A DNA stretch of 64,000 bases. It comes from a bacterium. GTDB taxonomy: Bacteria; Hinthialibacterota; Hinthialibacteria; OLB16. Under the pieces are notes generated by a model that saw only the letters and a program-made list of their open reading frames with translations, made no database searches and was not told the DNA's origin. A program made the translations under genes and the position numbers. Below are positions 53,045-60,715 of the stretch, in pieces; the stretch's first letter is position 1, and each line of letters begins with the position of its first letter. The stretch lies in contig JAJVIK010000010.1 of assembly GCA_022072055.1 (NCBI GenBank), forward strand, positions 124,001 through 188,000. Reading direction: 5' to 3'.

Positions 53045-53905
53045 ATGGAAATCACAGTTCCCCGCAAACAGCGGACTCCCCTTCCCAAATGGCTGAGAAA
53101 GGAGATTCCGACCTCACCCGAGTATTTCCGCACGAAGGCCCTGCTCAAGGAGCTGCGACTTCAGACCATTTGCGAGGAGGCGCGTTGCCCGAACCAGGGG
53201 GAATGCTGGTCGAAGAACCACGCCACGGTGATGATTTTGGGGCCGAACTGCACGCGCACCTGCGCGTTCTGCTCGGTCCCGAAAGGCCCCACCACTCCGG
53301 TCGATCCGGAGGAGCCGCTCCGTCTCGCGGAGGCCATCGAGCGCCTGGGGTTGCGCTATGTGGTCATCACGAGCGTGAATCGGGATGACCTCCCGGATGG
53401 GGGCGCCTCGCAGTTCGCGGCTTGCATCGCGGCGATCCGTTCACAGCTGCCCGAAACCAAGGTGGAGATCCTCACTCCCGATTTCCAGTTCTCCCTGGAA
53501 CCGAGTTTGGAGGCTTTCGAGGGCCATCTTCCGGATGTGTGGGCCCACAACATCGAGACCGTGGACCGGCTCTCGCGCAAGGCTCGGATCAGGGGGAGCC
53601 ATGACGCCACGCTGGCGTGCCTTAGGGCGATCAAGGCGCGTTATCCGGAGGTCCCCACGAAATCCGGGATCATGCTCGGACTGGGGGAAAGCGAGGAAGA
53701 AGTGGAGGAGACTCTCCTCCGAGTCCGTGAGGCGGGCGCGACGCATGTCACGGTCGGCCAGTACTTGCGCCCGACTCCCCACCACATGCCGGTGAAGGAA
53801 TTCATTCCGCCGGAGCGCTTTGAGAAGTGGCGGGAGTTCTGTTACCGCATCGGATTCGAGGTGGTGGAAAGCCACCCCTACGCGAGGAGCAGTTTCCAGT
53901 CGTAG
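53045..53905 (+). CDS. lipA: Lipoyl synthase
   Basis: Inserts two sulfurs into octanoyl groups on 2-oxoacid dehydrogenase E2 or GcvH. 286 residues; the auxiliary cluster motif CEEARCPNQGEC and the radical SAM motif NCTRTCAFCSVPKG occur in the usual order. The C-terminus has LRPTPHHMPVKEFIPPERFE and the RSSxxS-type ending ARSSFQS. ATG at 53045. The frame stays open for 56 codons past the TAG, which is probably chance. lipB is not in view. Confidence 0.96.
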   Translation: MEITVPRKQRTPLPKWLRKEIPTSPEYFRTKALLKELRLQTICEEARCPNQGECWSKNHATVMILGPNCTRTCAFCSVPKGPTTPVDPEEPLRLAEAIERLGLRYVVITSVNRDDLPDGGASQFAACIAAIRSQLPETKVEILTPDFQFSLEPSLEAFEGHLPDVWAHNIETVDRLSRKARIRGSHDATLACLRAIKARYPEVPTKSGIMLGLGESEEEVEETLLRVREAGATHVTVGQYLRPTPHHMPVKEFIPPERFEKWREFCYRIGFEVVESHPYARSSFQS

Positions 53906-54091
53906 GGGTCCAGCCTGACCTTGCCCCCACGATTCCCATCCGGCACCTTTTCCAAGATGTGCGACAACCTGGGTCACCTGATGACCATTGAAAAGCAGAT
54001 GAAGAGGCTGCGACCGGCGGAGCGGTTTGTGCCGATTGCCCTGCCGGTTGTCCGTCGCGTCGGGAAGCGACCTTAGAAGCGGACCGGCTGA

Positions 54092-54105
54092 CTCATCCGG
54101 ATGAG
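54092..54105. repeat. Perfect 14-nt palindrome
   Basis: CTCATCCGGATGAG, centred on CCGG, lies just before the small frame at 54115. It is long enough to be an operator half-site pair or a short hairpin, but it has no loop or T-run. Confidence 0.35.
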
Positions 54106-54114
54106 GGGACAAAG

Positions 54115-54231
54115 ATGAAAAAGCGGAGATCGGATTGTGCCAAGCTGGCGTTTATGGAAATCCTCGGAAAGCACGGAAAGCCTTTCTTTAGGTATTCAGC
54201 GAAAGACATCGAGGCGGAAACAGTTGCCTGA
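54115..54231 (+). CDS. Small basic ORF of uncertain reality
   Basis: 38 residues starting MKKRRSDCAKLAFMEILGKH, with a GAGGGGAC ribosome-like site 5 nt upstream. The lysine-rich start and its position after a palindrome hint at a small regulator, but no family is recognised and the frame may be chance or a remnant. It ends 6 nt before the convergent glycerate kinase stop. Confidence 0.25.
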   Translation: MKKRRSDCAKLAFMEILGKHGKPFFRYSAKDIEAETVA

Positions 54232-54237
54232 GAGGGC

Positions 54238-55380
54238 CTACGGCCATATCAGCGTCGCTGCTATCCCCCTCCCCCGCACCCTCAAAAACTCCCCCGCGCG
54301 GCGGATGCTCTCCTCCTTGGATACGCCCGACTCGGCAAGCGGGATGATGGTCTCGAATCCGGCCTCATGGAGCTCAAGGGTGGAATCGGAGTCGCGGATT
54401 CCACACACACCGATACAGCGCTTGCCGTGCTTCTTGGCCAGCGCGGCCACCTGACCCGGAAGCTTGCCGTCCAGCGTGGTCCGATCCAGCTTCCCCTCCC
54501 CGGTGATCACAAGGTCCGCTTCCGCAATTCGCTCCTCAAGGCCCACAGCCTCGAACATCCACCGCGCGCCTGGAACCAGATGAGCGTTCAGGTACACCAT
54601 CGCTCCCGCGCCCATGCCACCTGCGGCCCCCGCTCCCGGAACTTCCGCCACCGCCTTTCCCAAGTCACGTTCCCATATTGCCGCGATGTGTCTCAATCCG
54701 CGATCGAGAACGAGGACCTGTTCGGAATCAGCCCCTTTCTGAGGCGCGAAGACCACCGCCGCGCCGCATGGTCCATGAAGCGGGTTGATGACATCGGAAA
54801 GAACAGTCACCCGCAGAGTCTCCGGAACCCGTGAGGGGATCGGCGCAAGAATGCGATCGATCCGCCGGAGGTGTCCCCCAGTGGGCAAGACCGGATTCCC
54901 TTCGCTATCCAGGTGGCCAAAACCCAGCGCCTCGGCCATGCCCACTCCGGCGTCATTGGTGGCGCTGCCCCCGATGCACAGCAGGATGTCCTCCACTCCC
55001 ATCCGGATCACTTGATCGACCAGAAGGCCCAGACCATAAGTGGTGGTGAGAAGCGGGTTGCGTTCCTCCGGGGCAAGCAGCGCGAGGCCGGATGTGGTCG
55101 CCATCTCGATGACCGCCCGTTGGCCGTGGGGATCCAGTCCTACCGGTGCGATGACCCGTCGCCGCAAGGGGTCCTCCGTGGGGAACGTATGGATGCTCCC
55201 TCCCCAGAGGCGAGTCACCGCCGCCAGGGTCCCATCCCCGCCATCCGCCAGCGGAACGGCGTCAACCTCCACCCGCGGGTCGTGCTCTCGGAACGCCGCG
55301 GCAAGGATGTCGCAGAACTCAATGGCGGTGAGGGATTCCTTGAAGGCGTTGGGGGCAAGGAGGACACGCACCGGTCGCAC
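54238..55380 (-). CDS. Glycerate 2-kinase (GlxK/GarK type)
   Basis: Phosphorylates D-glycerate to 2-phosphoglycerate, feeding sugar-acid or glyoxylate catabolism into glycolysis. 380 residues with LLAPNAFKESLTAIEFCDIL, LADGGDGTLAAVT, LCIGGSATNDAGVGMAEALG and LVITGEGKLDRTTLDGKLPG, all diagnostic of the family. The GTG at 55380 is assumed; it lies 9 nt after the HEPN-like gene stop with no ribosome site, so translational coupling is likely. An alternative GTG is 9 nt later. Confidence 0.95.
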   Translation of the reverse strand: MRPVRVLLAPNAFKESLTAIEFCDILAAAFREHDPRVEVDAVPLADGGDGTLAAVTRLWGGSIHTFPTEDPLRRRVIAPVGLDPHGQRAVIEMATTSGLALLAPEERNPLLTTTYGLGLLVDQVIRMGVEDILLCIGGSATNDAGVGMAEALGFGHLDSEGNPVLPTGGHLRRIDRILAPIPSRVPETLRVTVLSDVINPLHGPCGAAVVFAPQKGADSEQVLVLDRGLRHIAAIWERDLGKAVAEVPGAGAAGGMGAGAMVYLNAHLVPGARWMFEAVGLEERIAEADLVITGEGKLDRTTLDGKLPGQVAALAKKHGKRCIGVCGIRDSDSTLELHEAGFETIIPLAESGVSKEESIRRAGEFLRVRGRGIAATLIWP

Positions 55381-55389
55381 CGAAGGGTG

Positions 55390-55896
55390 TCAAGATTTGG
55401 CTTTCCTCAGGAAGTCCGCCAGGATCAGATAGGCTTGCTTTGGGATCACCGAGCTCGCCGGGAGCTTCCCATGTGCAACCTCGTGTCTGAATACTCGAAC
55501 ATCTCCGACTTTTGAAACGCCTTCCTCGGAGACTCGCGGTGCAAACAAAGAGGGGATTCGATCCATCCTCCATCCCTCCACCGTCTCGGCAAGGTGGATG
55601 GACAGGTTACGGGCCAGTTCGGGAGGCTCCGTGGGGTGGCTATCAAACGTACGAATGACCATTTCTAGATGAGCTTTCATTGCGTCCTCAAAAGCCGCGA
55701 AGAAACTCAACACAAAAAGGTCATCCACCACTTCCCGCGCGATTTCGAGAGCCCCAAGGATCTCCTCTCGATCTCGAAGTTCGAAGACCGTGTTCGCAAC
55801 CGGATTGCGGCTTCCGTCCACCACTCGGCGAACAGTCTTGAGGGCCCCAAGGACCGACTCGTAGGCGGCCCACCTCCGGTCCAGTGGAGCACTCAC
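55390..55896 (-). CDS. HEPN-like putative RNase/toxin
   Basis: 168 residues from the GTG at 55896, chosen for its 4-nt GTGA overlap with the upstream gene. The protein is largely helical. Near the C-terminus R137-H138-E-V-A-H142 in VFRHEVAHGKLP matches the HEPN R-x4-6-H RNase motif. The long N-terminal helices (EILGALEIAREVVDDLFVLS) fit the fold. HEPN proteins are common toxins and antiphage effectors paired with a neutralising partner. Activity is inferred from the motif; the family could not be named. Glycerate kinase follows closely downstream. Confidence 0.5.
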   Translation of the reverse strand: MSAPLDRRWAAYESVLGALKTVRRVVDGSRNPVANTVFELRDREEILGALEIAREVVDDLFVLSFFAAFEDAMKAHLEMVIRTFDSHPTEPPELARNLSIHLAETVEGWRMDRIPSLFAPRVSEEGVSKVGDVRVFRHEVAHGKLPASSVIPKQAYLILADFLRKAKS

Positions 55897-56357
55897 TTGG
55901 ATAGGACCGCTAGGAGACGAATAAAGAGGTCTTTGTCGAGGACCGGAAGGTATCCAATCGCAGTATTCTGGACAAAGTGCCACCCCTCAACATGATCGGA
56001 GGGAACTGCCGATTCGCGGGGAATGACTCGGCCTGTCTCAGTGATCTCTTTGAAGGTCAGTGGCGATCCACTTTCCTCTCGCAAGACTAAGGCTTCCGAG
56101 CCGCCAGGCCCTTCCAGGTCCACTCGTCCCTCTGCTCCGAGGATCCGGCATCCACGTGGGACGAGGCTGAACTTGCCCATTCCGGGAATGCAAACCTCGA
56201 GGATGTCTGCTTCATACTGGAAATCCCCCTCGCGGATCGTCCTTGGCACTCGGAGGAATTCCGCCTCCGAGTTCATCTCGCGCACCCATGCGACCACTTT
56301 CGAGTAGAGGTCTTCCAGGCGCTCAAGATAGGTTTCGTGGTCAATAACCGCGCTCAT
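55893..56357 (-). CDS. Putative partner of the HEPN-like protein
   Basis: 154 residues from the ATG at 56357 (GAGAGG upstream; another ATG is 6 nt earlier). The N-terminal 25 residues are helical (TYLERLEDLYSKVVAWVREM). A beta-rich core follows: DILEVCIPGMGKFSLVPRG, then GAEGRVDLEGPGG. No known domain was recognised. The gene precedes and overlaps the HEPN-like gene, the usual antitoxin position. No nucleotidyltransferase motif (GSxxxG) is present, so it is not a MNT/HEPN pair. Confidence 0.5.
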   Translation of the reverse strand: MSAVIDHETYLERLEDLYSKVVAWVREMNSEAEFLRVPRTIREGDFQYEADILEVCIPGMGKFSLVPRGCRILGAEGRVDLEGPGGSEALVLREESGSPLTFKEITETGRVIPRESAVPSDHVEGWHFVQNTAIGYLPVLDKDLFIRLLAVLSK

Positions 56358-56383
56358 CCTCATATCCTCTCAGGTCCAAGAAA

Positions 56384-57319
56384 TCATCGGTTCCCCATGA
56401 GCTGAATCATCTTATTATCATGCATCCACCTCACCCCCCTTTCAAGCGCGGCTTCCGGGGTGTATCGCGGCTCATAGCCGAGGAGCGCGCGCGCCTTGGA
56501 GATGTCGGGGCACATGTGCATTTCGAAGTGAGCGTGCGCCCCCCAGTCGGGGGAGATCCGGGTGGAGTAATCTTCCCAGCCGACTCGGCGCATCGGAATC
56601 CGGGCGCCATATATCTTCGAGTAAGTCTCAATGAACCTGGTGGCCGTGAGCGCGTACGCCGCCCCGACATTGAACATGTGTCCGCGCGCCGCCTCACGGT
56701 GATGAACGGCGAGTGCGAAACAGTGGGCAATATCCTCGGCGTCGCAAGGTCCGATCAAAGCCTCGGGTCCATCCGGAAGCGGAACCTCCTCCCCTTGTTG
56801 GTGCGCGCGGTGGACCTCCAGGCTACGCCCACCCCAGCCCTCCAGCGGGATCTTTGCCGGACCGGCGATGTTGGGAGGCATGATCGCGGTGAACGCGGGG
56901 CCACTCCCGCTCCAACGCTCGAAAAGCGATTGGATTTCCTCATAGCGCCGCGCGTAACTTTCGGCCCGGCATCGGTTGAAGAAACGTTCGGGGGTGGGAA
57001 CCACATTCGGGTAGCCATACATCCACACCGAGCCGCACGCGATGAAATGCTCCACTCCGCTCCCCTCGAAGGCCTCCACCGCGCGCATCAGATGCCCCGG
57101 TAGATCGATCACGACCTCGGGGTCCAGACCCATCTCGCTTGGGAGCATCGGTTCGTCGGCGTAGTTCAAGGTGAACTTTCGCACATGCTCCCAGGGCGGG
57201 GTTTCCGGAGCGGGGGTGCGCCCCGAGAACATCACGCTTACCTCGCAGCCGCTCTCCACCAGCTCGGGAACCAGGAACTTTCCGATGTGACCGGTGCCGC
57301 CGATGACAAGGACCTTCAT
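56384..57319 (-). CDS. NAD-dependent epimerase/dehydratase-like protein
   Basis: 311-residue extended SDR. The cofactor motif VLVIGGTGHIGKFLVPELVE is clear, and CGSVWMYGYPNV resembles the Ser-containing strand. The catalytic position reads YARRYEEIQ in place of YxxxK, so the active-site Lys seems absent, and the enzyme may bind nucleotide-sugars or RNA without standard chemistry. The end has YTPEAALERGVRWM. It lies upstream of the HEPN-like pair on the same strand, with a 26-nt gap. Confidence 0.82.
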   Translation of the reverse strand: MKVLVIGGTGHIGKFLVPELVESGCEVSVMFSGRTPAPETPPWEHVRKFTLNYADEPMLPSEMGLDPEVVIDLPGHLMRAVEAFEGSGVEHFIACGSVWMYGYPNVVPTPERFFNRCRAESYARRYEEIQSLFERWSGSGPAFTAIMPPNIAGPAKIPLEGWGGRSLEVHRAHQQGEEVPLPDGPEALIGPCDAEDIAHCFALAVHHREAARGHMFNVGAAYALTATRFIETYSKIYGARIPMRRVGWEDYSTRISPDWGAHAHFEMHMCPDISKARALLGYEPRYTPEAALERGVRWMHDNKMIQLMGNR

Positions 57320-57338
57320 GTGTGGTCCCTTCCTCCCT

Positions 57339-58274
57339 TCAACGGAAAATGTATCGTCCCCATTTCACGAGGGAATGTGTCTTCTTCAGGATCCGAAAGG
57401 GGGTCTTCACCCCGCCAAGAGACTCTTTGAATTTCTCGATATCCGGGTTTCCCAGGCTGGCCCCAAGATTGGCCCGCTCGATTCCTTCCGCGCAGGCATC
57501 CTCAAGGACTCGAGCATACAGAAGGTTCGTGGCTCCCGGGGGTGGATCCGCGGCGACACGCGCCCCCTGCCAGAAGAAGACCTCGCGGCCACGGGCAAAG
57601 ACCAGGACGGTGACCACCACTCTTCCCTCGTGCTCGGCAAGGTACAGCCTTCCGGCCGAAGTTCGGAGAGCATCCCGAACCAAGTCTGGTGTGGGAGCGG
57701 GATCGAGGCCCCACTCCGGCAGGTGGGAGCGAATAATCTCCCAATGGGCCTGCATCGCGGTTTCGCTGTGGTCACGTCGCGCCACCACGCCCACGGTTTC
57801 GGCCTTGCGGGTCGCGGTGCGCCCACGTTGGAGGAACCGTGCCCACACCGACTCCCAGCCACCCTCCAGGGGAATGAGGTGTGTCGAACCCTCTTCCCAT
57901 TCAAACCAATCCGATGGCGGGGGACTCTCTCCCGGAGGAAAAACCACGGTCAGGGCGGCTGCCCGCAAATCGGAAAGCGCCTGGTAGGCGCGGGTCCAGA
58001 TGGCCTGATCCGCCTCCCGTTCGAGTAGGACTCCCCCGGAGGTCATGAGTGGGAGTCCATAGTAGGAATCCGCAAGTCCCCGCCAGCGCCGCTGACGCAT
58101 GAGTGGGATCAGGAACCCGGAACCGGATATCGGGCAGAGCTCGTATCGCGGGCAATGTCTCGCGATCAGCTCGGCCCATTCGAGGGTCTGAAAGAATGGA
58201 ACCGGTTCTCGGTTTCCCCACTCGCGCCATGCGTCGAGCGGATCACGCTCACCCCTCGGCGGCTCTGGGTTCAT
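57339..58274 (-). CDS. FemAB/GNAT-like acyltransferase
   Basis: 311 residues from the ATG at 58274; the start is uncertain and overlaps the end of the DUF502 gene by 26 nt. PFFQTLEWAELIARHCPRYE at the N-terminus and a C-terminal half with GRLYLAEHEGRVVVTVLVFA and TNLLYARVLEDACAEGIERA resemble two-domain FemAB or lipid II amino-acid transferases. These use aminoacyl-tRNA to modify peptidoglycan, but related proteins act in exopolysaccharide synthesis. The exact substrate is unknown. It starts 20 nt upstream of the epimerase gene. Confidence 0.7.
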   Translation of the reverse strand: MNPEPPRGERDPLDAWREWGNREPVPFFQTLEWAELIARHCPRYELCPISGSGFLIPLMRQRRWRGLADSYYGLPLMTSGGVLLEREADQAIWTRAYQALSDLRAAALTVVFPPGESPPPSDWFEWEEGSTHLIPLEGGWESVWARFLQRGRTATRKAETVGVVARRDHSETAMQAHWEIIRSHLPEWGLDPAPTPDLVRDALRTSAGRLYLAEHEGRVVVTVLVFARGREVFFWQGARVAADPPPGATNLLYARVLEDACAEGIERANLGASLGNPDIEKFKESLGGVKTPFRILKKTHSLVKWGRYIFR

Positions 58275-59025
58275 GCGTGGAAAGCGCGCCCCGTGGGGCG
58301 GTCGTCGAAATGGCTGGGGGAACAATCACTCCCCCGCTGATCACCATCTTCATTCCTTCCTCCACACTCATCGGCGTCTCGAAGAGGTCCCTTTCGGGGA
58401 CGAGCAGAAGGAACCCGGAAGTCGGATTGGGAGTGGTGGGGATGAAGACCGCCGCGCAGGTCCCCTCCCCCGCGCCGGACGGGTGGGCGACCGAGCGGGC
58501 GGTGATGAACCCGATCCCATATATGCCCTTCCGCGGATATTCTACAATGGCCACACCCTGGAAGAGGTTTTTCTTGCGGTTCAAGAGGGCGTGACTGATC
58601 TGAGTGGCCGAACCGTAGATCCAGCTCACTCCGGGAACACGGCGGATGATCCTGTCGAGGATATGCAGGAGACGGCGCCCCAGGAAGTTACTCGCCACCA
58701 TCCCCACGAAACAGATTCCGACAAAGACGACCAGAATACCGAAGCCGAATGGGACAACCGCGTATTCGTGGCCGAAGAGGACAAACTGATAATCGAGGCC
58801 GAACCGTTTAAGGACCGAGGCGAGGAAATGGCGCGCGTTGCCGTCCACCAGGTTCACCAGCCAAGCGACGATCCACAGGGTGAGGCCGAGGGGGGTGACC
58901 ACCAACAGACCGGCAAAGAAATGCCGCCGCAGACGGCCCCAGGAACTCAAGTCCTTGTGGAGCCGCCCCCGAACGAGCGCCTCGGCCAGATGCTCCGGGA
59001 GTTCCTTCTGTTCTTCGTCTGTCAT
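58249..59025 (-). CDS. DUF502-family membrane protein
   Basis: 258 residues with two membrane helices (about 36-60 and 86-112). The C-terminal half has family phrases PGVSWIYGSATQISHALL, VAIVEYPRKGIYGIGFIT and VFIPTTPNPTSGFLLLVPE. DUF502 is a conserved inner-membrane family without a proven function. ATG at 59025. Its stop lies inside the start region of the FemAB-like gene. Confidence 0.92.
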   Translation of the reverse strand: MTDEEQKELPEHLAEALVRGRLHKDLSSWGRLRRHFFAGLLVVTPLGLTLWIVAWLVNLVDGNARHFLASVLKRFGLDYQFVLFGHEYAVVPFGFGILVVFVGICFVGMVASNFLGRRLLHILDRIIRRVPGVSWIYGSATQISHALLNRKKNLFQGVAIVEYPRKGIYGIGFITARSVAHPSGAGEGTCAAVFIPTTPNPTSGFLLLVPERDLFETPMSVEEGMKMVISGGVIVPPAISTTAPRGALSTHEPRAAEG

Positions 59026-59117
59026 GAGGGAAACCTGAGTCCGGCATTAAGAGTGGCCCGTCCGTGACCTGGATTCAAGACCGAGCCGGGGAACGCATTC
59101 CATGCCGCAAGGCCCAT

Positions 59118-59134
59118 CCACCCTTGAATGGTGG
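59118..59134. repeat. First leader hairpin upstream of the molybdate/tungstate operon
   Basis: CCACC (59118-59122) and GGTGG (59130-59134) form a 5-bp stem around CTTGAAT. GTTTTG follows, so it could also serve as a weak terminator or part of a leader. Confidence 0.3.
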
Positions 59135-59166
59135 GGGTGTTTTGTCCAAGTTACAGGGTGGGCACG

Positions 59167-59186
59167 GGCGGATGGGGAGATCCGCC
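59167..59186. promoter_or_regulatory. Second leader hairpin upstream of the molybdate/tungstate operon
   Basis: GGCGGAT (59167-59173) and ATCCGCC (59180-59186) form a perfect 7-bp stem around GGGGAG. It lies 32 nt before the ATG of the binding-protein gene. It could regulate translation or bind a regulator; it does not match the known molybdenum-cofactor riboswitch as far as can be judged by eye. Confidence 0.35.
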
Positions 59187-59218
59187 TGGCCCGACCTCTG
59201 ATCTGATGGAGCCGCCGC

Positions 59219-60715
59219 ATGCGATCAACTAGGATTTGGGCGCTGGCCTCGCTAGCCGCCGTGGTGATGCTCACGGCGCTCCTATTCCTCCTGCGGTCCG
59301 GAAAACCGGAGACTCTCTCGACAGCTCCGATCACCCTTTACTGCGCGGCGGGGATCAAACCCCCGGTGGAGGAGGCCGCGCGGGAGTATGAGAAGCTCCA
59401 CCGAGTCCCCATCCGCATTTCCTATGGAGGCTCCGGGACGCTTCTGAGCAATCTCCGAGTCACGCAAACGGGGGACCTTTTTCTGGCCGCCGAGGAGAGC
59501 TACATCGAGATGGCCCGAACAGAAGGGCTGGTCCGCGAAGCCATCCCGCTCGCCACGATGATCCCGGTGATCGCGGTCGCCAAGGGCAACCCGAAGGGGA
59601 TTCGATCCGTGGAGGATCTCCTCAAGGATGGGACGCGATGCGGGATCGCGAACCCCGACGCCGCCGCCATCGGAAAGGTTACGCGCGACTTGCTCGCCGA
59701 GGCGGGGCTTTGGGAGGGATTTCAGGCCCGGGTCAAGGTGTTCAAACCGACGGTCAACGACTTGGCCAACGATGTGAAGATCGGCGCGATTGACGCCGCG
59801 ATTGTATGGGACGCGGTGGTGGGGCAGTACCCGGAGCTGGAGGCCGTGCACTCCCCGGTTTTTGAAAAGGCGGAGGAAAAGGTGGTGATTGGGGTGCTCT
59901 CAAGCGCCAAGAACCCGAGCGCGGCGCTGCGATTCGCGCGCTACCTTGGGGCCAGGGATCGAGGCCTTCTCGCATTTGAGAAGTGGGGGTATTCCCCGGT
60001 GGAGGGGGACATCTGGGAGGAGCATCCGGAGCTGATCCTATTCTCTGGAGGGGTAAACCGGATCGCTATCGAGGACACCCTCGCGGAATTCGAGCGCCGT
60101 GAAGGGGCTCGAGTCACACGGGTATACAACGGGTGCGGGATCTTGGTGGCGCAGATGCGGGCGGGAGAGAAGCCAGACGCCTATTTCGCGTGCGATAATT
60201 CCTTCGTGAATCAGGTCCAGGAGTTCTTTGAACCGCCGGTGGGGATTTCGGAAACCGACATGGTGATCCTCACGCCCAAAGGCAACCCGAAGGGGATTCA
60301 CGCCTTGGCGGACTTGAGCGCGCCGGACCTCCGCTTGGGCGTGGCCAACGCCGAACAGAGCGCGCTGGGCGCGCTGACCCAGAACCTCTTGGAACGCGAG
60401 GGGCTTCTTGATTCAGTCATGGCGAATGTAAAAACTCAGACTCCAACCGCGGATCTTTTAGTCAATCAGATGCGGGCGGGGGCTTTGGACGCGGTCATTG
60501 TTTACATGGCGAACACTTCGCAAGTTCGTGACAGCTTGGAGATCATCCCCATCACTCTTCCCGGGGCCCGGGCCGCCCAGCCCTATGTGATCGGGAAGAA
60601 CTCGACCCACAAGCAGCTGGCGGGCAGGCTCCTGGAGGCGCTCCGTTCGGCGGAATCGAAGGCGCGCTTCGAGTCCTCGGGATTCTTCTTTGTCGGCGGA
60701 GAAGCCGAACAGTGA
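59219..60715 (+). CDS. Tandem-duplicated molybdate/tungstate-binding protein (ModA-like, two modules)
   Basis: 498 residues, about twice the ModA length. A signal anchor (IWALASLAAVVMLTALLFLL) precedes module 1 (about 38-260: ITLYCAAGIKPPVEEAAREY, YGGSGTLLSNL, GDLFLAAEESYIEMA, VAKGNPKGIRSVEDL, ANPDAAAIGKV, GAIDAAIVWDAV). Module 2 (about 270-490) repeats these: LFSGGVNRIAIEDTLAEFER, YNGCGILVAQM, DAYFACDNSFVNQV, LTPKGNPKGIHALADL, ANAEQSALGAL, GALDAVIVYMA. Both keep oxyanion-contact regions, so two ions may be bound. The stop overlaps the permease start (GTGA). Confidence 0.9.
   Translation: MRSTRIWALASLAAVVMLTALLFLLRSGKPETLSTAPITLYCAAGIKPPVEEAAREYEKLHRVPIRISYGGSGTLLSNLRVTQTGDLFLAAEESYIEMARTEGLVREAIPLATMIPVIAVAKGNPKGIRSVEDLLKDGTRCGIANPDAAAIGKVTRDLLAEAGLWEGFQARVKVFKPTVNDLANDVKIGAIDAAIVWDAVVGQYPELEAVHSPVFEKAEEKVVIGVLSSAKNPSAALRFARYLGARDRGLLAFEKWGYSPVEGDIWEEHPELILFSGGVNRIAIEDTLAEFERREGARVTRVYNGCGILVAQMRAGEKPDAYFACDNSFVNQVQEFFEPPVGISETDMVILTPKGNPKGIHALADLSAPDLRLGVANAEQSALGALTQNLLEREGLLDSVMANVKTQTPTADLLVNQMRAGALDAVIVYMANTSQVRDSLEIIPITLPGARAAQPYVIGKNSTHKQLAGRLLEALRSAESKARFESSGFFFVGGEAEQ

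Larger units (their letters stand above)
53906..54237. other. 332-nt spacer between lipA and glycerate kinase with only small frames
   Basis: No conserved gene was recognised. The lipA frame stays open after its stop and includes an ATG at 53957 leading to a 39-residue frame ending at 54076. A perfect 14-nt palindrome lies at 54092-54105, and a second small frame at 54115-54231. It could hold a decayed gene or mobile-element remnant; no transposase motif is convincing. Confidence 0.4.

Noticed and set aside
53903-54076. Programmed stop-codon readthrough of lipA
   Set aside because: The frame stays open for 56 codons, but LipA is complete at the TAG and no context for readthrough is evident.
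59026-59218. Molybdenum-cofactor riboswitch
   Set aside because: Hairpins exist, but the conserved stretches I know from that riboswitch class are not seen; left as an unnamed leader.
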